Positions 59,011 through 64,000 of a stretch of 64,000 bases of DNA are shown here, one piece after another. Numbering within the stretch: the first letter of the stretch is position 1; every line of letters starts with the position of its first letter. Both the position numbers and the translations under genes were made by a program. Origin of the DNA: Lytechinus pictus (taxonomy: Eukaryota; Echinodermata; Echinoidea; Temnopleuroida; Toxopneustidae); NCBI RefSeq assembly GCF_037042905.1, contig NW_026974140.1, positions 15,116,001 to 15,180,000 on the forward strand. The letters are read 5' to 3'. The notes beneath the pieces were generated by a model that saw nothing but the letters and a program-made list of their open reading frames with translations, was not told the DNA's origin and did not search any database.

Positions 59011-59514
59011 TCAGTGCATAGGTAGTACGATCAAGACATTGCTTTTAGCTGCATACGAGATTGTCTCAAGATAATTTCACAATCTACAACTCTGATATTT
59101 ACCTGTAAGTCATGTCCCCAATGCTTCCTGAATATTTGAGTCACTGAACTTGCCAAGTTACCTCTCGGTGAACTTGACTCTTATTCCTTAGTCATCATTG
59201 ATGAGATTGTCATATATGCTAATGTTTTTATGAGTTTTATGTATGGGGTCTGTTCCCACTTCTTTAGATATTTGGGGAGATATTGTATTTTAAGACATTG
59301 AAATGAGTGAAATGGTTAATTAAATATTTATGTGAAACATATGAAGTAAAATCTATATATTCATCAAAATGCTGAAGGAGTATGACTTTCTTAGTGAAAT
59401 ATGTGCTATTATAATAAATGAAGGCAATATTGTTAAAAAAGTAAATGTTTTTGTTCCGGTTCATGTAATTGTCACCTTCATAATCATCCTGCCATCCTTG
59501 TCACTAATATTTCA

Positions 59515-59587
59515 TCAACATCATCATCACCATCATCAACAACATCATCAACATCATCATCACCATTTCATCATCATATCATCATCT
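59515..59587 (+). repeat. (CAT)n/(CAACAT)n microsatellite
   Basis: About 70 bp of CAT, CAC and CAA triplets. Confidence 0.85.
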
Positions 59588-60018
59588 TAGCTACTGTGAT
59601 AATGATTTTCATTCATTTCCGATTCAATCCTTGTTTATTTATGAAAGCATTTGATCTTAAAGTAGCTCCTTTTGTGTTAACATTGACATTTCCAATAGTG
59701 TATTGTTGTATCTGAGATGTACAACATTTTATTCTTCTTTTATCTCTGTTAATATTTTCCTTATGCTTGAACAATTTTTCCGTTCAATTTCCATTAGAAA
59801 TATTTTTTCCATGTTTCTCTATTAGTCTAGATTTCTATTACATTTGAATATTCTAAAACTATATTAAAAATTTAATTGATAAAGAAAATATATAAAGCTG
59901 TACCTCTATGATATAGTAATTTTCAATTATCCATTATTTCATTGCCATCTAAAAATTCTACCCTCAATTATATGTAAATGTTAACTCAGTGTATTGATTG
60001 TAGATATCATTGTAGTCA

Positions 60019-60611
60019 TTAAAGGAGAATGAAACCTTTGGAAGAAGATAGCTTGTGTGAAAACAGAACAATCTAAGAAACAGATCAACGAAAGTTTGAG
60101 AAAAATCGGTCAAATAATGAGAAAGTTATGAGCATTTGAATATTGCGATCACTAATGCTATGGAGATCCTCACATTGGCAATGCGACAAATATGTGTGAT
60201 GTCACTTGTGAACAACTCTCTTCATTACTTTAGTATATATTTCACTTAAACTGCCTCTTTTATCACATCTATTGGTAGATCATGTGTTCTTTCTATAGGA
60301 GGACATGTAATACAGATTTTCAAAGAATACATCATGGATAAAGAGTTTGTATCACCATAAGAAAAAGCAATAAGAGACATTTTTGGGGTATTTTTTAGTC
60401 CATCAAAGGAAAAGTTGTTCACATGTGACATCACACATCCTTTTCGCATTGCCAATGGGAGGATCTCCATAGCATTAGTGATTGCAATATTCAAATGCTC
60501 ATAACTTTCTCATTATTTGTCCGATTTTTCTCAAACTTTCTTTGTTCTTATTCTTTGAATTTTCTGTTTCGACAGAAGCCTACTTGTTCCAAAGGTTTCA
60601 TTTCCCTTTAA
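60019..60611. mobile_element. TTAA-bounded foldback MITE
   Basis: Left end TTAAAGGAGAATGAAACCTT and right end (inverted) AAGGTTTCATTTCCCTTTAA match. The arms stay complementary deep into the element, for example 'actaatgctatggagatcct' near 60150 against 'aggatctccatagcattagt' near 60460. It shares architecture and the AAAGGA-type end with the element at 3461-4007 but has a different body. Noncoding. Confidence 0.8.
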
Positions 60612-62198
60612 GTACAGGTAGTATTTTTTTAAATCCCTTTGTAGTGCTAATACAACTATTAGGATTATGTGGAATATTTAAGATTTTTTTCAGTATGTTA
60701 TTTACGATCAATATTATGTATGAATTGTTTCAATACATTTAGGGACAGGGAATGTCATGGCAGCGCATGAGTTGCATAGATTTAGGCCGATCATGTGGCT
60801 TCGGAGGATGAATCTTTAATTCACTTCTACATTGATTATAGGATTTTGTGGGGCTACCATGGGTAATATGTATTGCATGTGTATTCAATGTGGCAGTATC
60901 CTATGTGAAGCAAAGCTCTCTGTACGTAATAATCATGATTAAAACAAGCTCCAGTATACTTTTGGTAAAGATTTAATAATCCATCATTTTGGACTCTTCA
61001 TCTTATGAAACATTCATCATCTTCACAAAAAAAGTAGTTCTCTTTGCACTGTTATAGGCTTATCTTTGAAATTTTGAAATTAGTTGATTCCTACATTTAC
61101 CAAAACTATACTGAAGCTTTAAATGCACAAAAGCGAGATAATATCATTAATTCAATTTTAATACACATTATTTATTATTCATTCTCTTGTAATTATCTTC
61201 AAAGGCATTATGTAACACATCCAATCAGCCTATTGAAAATACTTGTTAAGCAAATGAAATGTTTACAAAATATAGTCTTCACTTGAAATGTATCATGATT
61301 AATGCAGCAAAATTAACAGTATTTATGCGATCTGCAAAAATCACCTAAAATGTAAAATTTCAATTATGCTATTTTAGAAAACCAAGAAGCACAGCACTAT
61401 CCTATAATGCTTGAATGTTTTCATTTGTGGTCTCTACCCATTATATTTTTATGCTATTACAATTTATTTGACATTCTCAATTACAAAAAAATAAATGTTA
61501 TGACATAGAGTACATTCCTTTTTGTATCTTTCTTTTAGTGACATTGATTAGAAATGCTTTAGCACTGCCTAGATTTGTAATTCAATAAACAAGTAGAGTT
61601 GAATTTATCATCTGTAAGTGAAGTTTTATCCATCTTGTAAAAAGGAATTTTTCAGCATTCAAGTCCCTTAGTAGTATGAACAATTTTATTTGAAGGTCAA
61701 CTTTGCCTTTTGGCAAAGCTCCACTGTGTGTTTTTAAAACATTACACTGCAATTAACAGCTGACAAAGGCAACATAGTTACTCACAAGCTGTCAATGCTG
61801 TTCATAGCCCATGAGTGTAGTCTTTCCACAGCAGACCATATACAGAGGGAGACCTTGTCAAAAGGCTTAGTCCCATTACGCTGATTGTCACATGATCAAG
61901 TTTATACAGAAGAACTGTACAAAACGGTGATGTTTATTCACATACTATACACGTTCCTGTTAACATGGACATGTATGTAAATCACTGTTTAAGGTTGTAG
62001 CTCTTTACTGAAGAAAGAAACATAATTATTTGTATATGAATGCTTTGTTCTTGCCTATTTATTTTTGTGTGATGACAAAAGGTAAAGACCACATGTATCC
62101 TACTTTCGTATTGTACAAAATTGTCAAAAACTCCATTAAGTCGGGACCTTATTTTGGCTATCAATTACACATTTTGTAAATGGAAGATTATCAAACTC

Positions 62199-62322
62199 AA
62201 TTTGTTGTGTTGGTGAAAGAATGCCCTTAGCGAAACATTTCCGCACACCCAATTGGAGCAGAAACCGTGAATGCGATTCGCGAAAGTGTGGTGTTAAGAG
62301 CATTCTTGCACTGACACAAATT
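62199..62322. repeat. Imperfect inverted repeat of 124 bp
   Basis: The left AATTTGTTGTGTTGGTGAAA and AGAATGCCCTTA pair with the right TAAGAGCATTCTTGCACTGA and CACAAATT. It looks like a small MITE. Confidence 0.4.
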
Positions 62323-63290
62323 ATATTTCAGAAAAATATGAAAGAATACATTTCATCTCTGATGAGGGATAACTTCTTCCATAATCTCTTGACCAGATGA
62401 TTTCTTTTGGTTTCTTTCAAGGCATATTAGATTCAATGTATAAAGCAATTCAAAGACTGACTATAAAAATGGCAGAGGACCTTACTGAGTTAAATATCTA
62501 ACTTGAAATTAACAAATTATAAGACAGTTATACAATCTACTATAGGCAACAACCAGAGCTTTTAAATTTTAACATTATGATTGGTATTCTTATAACGTAG
62601 AGTCAGTTTACCTCGGATTAACCATATTTCTTACGCAGTGGCAGTTGCCAATTCATTTACTAAGAACAGACTATTAAATTCATGCAGCCACAAGTGTAAA
62701 AGAAATATTTCACAATGGAATGATAGTGAATACATGTTAAAGGTTATTCTTTGCTCCATTTTGTCTGTCCTGAAGAGTGAATAAGGAAGACGAAACCTAA
62801 CATTCCATAAAAGTGTATTTATAAACTTTATGTTTAGTCTGTTTCTGTTATGGTCAACTCCTGTAGGAACTTGGCAGGACAGCCTTCTGCTTGTATAATG
62901 CCATGCTCGTATAACCAATTACAATTTTAGTCAGGACTAAAATCCAGGATGTATTATAAGAATACCACAATATGAAAGCAAAACTCTGTTAACAAACCTT
63001 TATAAGGATTCACACCACCTGAAATGAATATTATGAATTATTTGACTAATATGCCTTGTAGAAGACTTGTTCTTACAAGTTAGCATAGCCTCAAAGTTCT
63101 TCCCAGCGAATGACCCATTAAATTAAGTGTGGATCCCCATCAAGTTTTGAGATGTTTCAGAGCTAATGATCAATAAATTTATGCTTCTTAACAATATGAA
63201 CATCTGTATAGTCTTAACAAGGTCAGTATAAACTGGGTTATTGATGTATCATAAATATTTACCTTGTTAAGTCAGGGTTTTTATACTAGT

Positions 63291-63522
63291 TAATAATAAT
63301 AATAGCTGGATTTATATAGCGCTTTTTGCCTGAGGACACAAAGCGCATGCTATTATTTCCGACTTTAGCTCAAGCTACCTTCACCGGCGCTCACCTGAGT
63401 CAAGTGCAGCACAGTGTGGATAAATTTCTTGCTGAAGGAAAACACGCCATGGCTAGGATTCAGACCTACGACCCTCTGTTTGAAAGACGAGAGTCAGAAC
63501 CACTAGACCACGACCAGTTATG
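63291..63522 (-). mobile_element. tRNA-derived SINE, second copy
   Basis: On the - strand: box A TGGTCTAGTGG (63510-63500), box B GGTCTGAATCC (63466-63456, one base off consensus), then a body sharing CAGAGGGTCGT, AGCCATGGCGT and TTTCCTTCAGCAAGAAA with the SINE at 45714. It ends in an (ATT)n tail at about 63291-63303. Confidence 0.75.
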
Positions 63523-64000
63523 AGGATTAAATCAACAATAGATGTCCAGAATTAGGATCAGGATTTTAACTAATATCAGAAACATATCTAAGATCTTTAG
63601 GAAAAGTATTTGCAGCATCGTTTAGCAGGAATCCCTCTCAGCTTTTTTCTGCATTCCAAGTGTTGTTTGTGCTAATATTGAAGGATGAGCAAAGAAAAGA
63701 TGCTGCAAAGGATTCCTGCAGGAAAGACACAGCTGTGACTTTATTAAGGTGCTTTAACACGTACATGTAAACCATATAAGTAAGTATCGTCATTCCATTG
63801 TACGAAAAACCCAAAAAAGTTGATATGAGTCCAGATAGATGGATATTTGTGTCTGAAGCTCTCTTTGTAAATATGATATCAGGTGGTGGTCAACTTTGGT
63901 CGTCATGGTTTCTAATTCGGTTACTGGATTACAATACCAGCGTGTGCTCTTCCGCGTCCTAAGAGGGGGTTTCTGAAGTTGTAAAGGCTTTCCTGTTGTG

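Larger units (their letters stand above)
58637..61610 (+). other. Probable long FAM114A2 3'UTR
   Basis: No protein-coding exon was recognised. AATAAA hexamers include one at 61584-61589 followed by T-rich sequence, and earlier ones near 59415 and 61490, so the true 3' end is open. It holds a direct repeat (58669-59010), a CAT microsatellite (59515-59587) and a foldback element (60019-60611). Confidence 0.35.
61611..64000. other. Intergenic DNA, no gene seen
   Basis: AT-rich sequence with a small inverted repeat (62199-62322), a short stem CTTAACAAGGT/ACCTTGTTAAG at 63213-63271, and the SINE at 63291-63522. No exon or RNA gene was recognised. Confidence 0.5.

Noticed and set aside
58636-59025. 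129-aa open frame as a separate gene
   Set aside because: It starts at the FAM114A2 stop, crosses a diverged direct repeat, and has no splice or homology support.

Overview
This is a 64-kb piece of an AT-rich, intron-rich animal genome, most likely an echinoderm and probably a sea urchin. The reasons are three metazoan genes with consensus GT-AG introns, proteins close to but clearly diverged from vertebrate ones, many AT-rich foldback elements and hAT-like MITEs, CR1-like LINE relics, and tRNA-derived SINEs with (ATT)n tails. The species call is inference. No prokaryotic, organellar or viral genes were seen.

Layout. (1) 1-1408: right part of a hAT-like element full of GCGAGCGCGAAGC motifs. 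(2) 1993-16970: complete RRM1, the large subunit of ribonucleotide reductase, on the + strand in 17 coding exons (802 aa). Two exact E2F sites lie upstream of its ATG. (3) 17-20.4 kb: intergenic DNA with an imperfect tandem duplication rich in GGT/GAT triplets. (4) 20390-43292: a complete SLC5A/SGLT-type sodium-solute cotransporter on the - strand in 14 coding exons (656 aa), tail-to-tail with RRM1. Its 9.1-kb intron 5 is a nest of mobile DNA: a hAT MITE, several LINE pieces, and a 5.6-kb foldback whose arms repeat a palindromic pair of POU octamers. Its intron 1 holds two more inverted-repeat elements. (5) 43.3-49.5 kb: intergenic DNA between divergent genes. It holds a textbook hAT MITE (8-bp target duplication) just upstream of the transporter, and a local duplication of which only one copy carries a SINE. 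(6) 49523-58636: complete FAM114A2-like gene, + strand, 11 coding exons (617 aa). One intron carries a 1.47-kb near-perfect palindrome with clustered nuclear-receptor half-sites. (7) 58.6-64 kb: probable long 3'UTR and intergenic DNA with a TTAA-flanked foldback, microsatellites and a SINE.

The three genes do not form a pathway. RRM1 makes deoxynucleotides in the cytosol, the SLC5A protein is a plasma-membrane symporter, and FAM114A2 belongs to a family linked to Rab2 and Golgi/vesicle traffic. Exon models were built by hand from splice signals, reading phase and remembered vertebrate homologues. All three models close with an intact frame. The least expected signals are the octamer foldback, the hormone-response-like palindrome, and sugar-site substitutions in the transporter.
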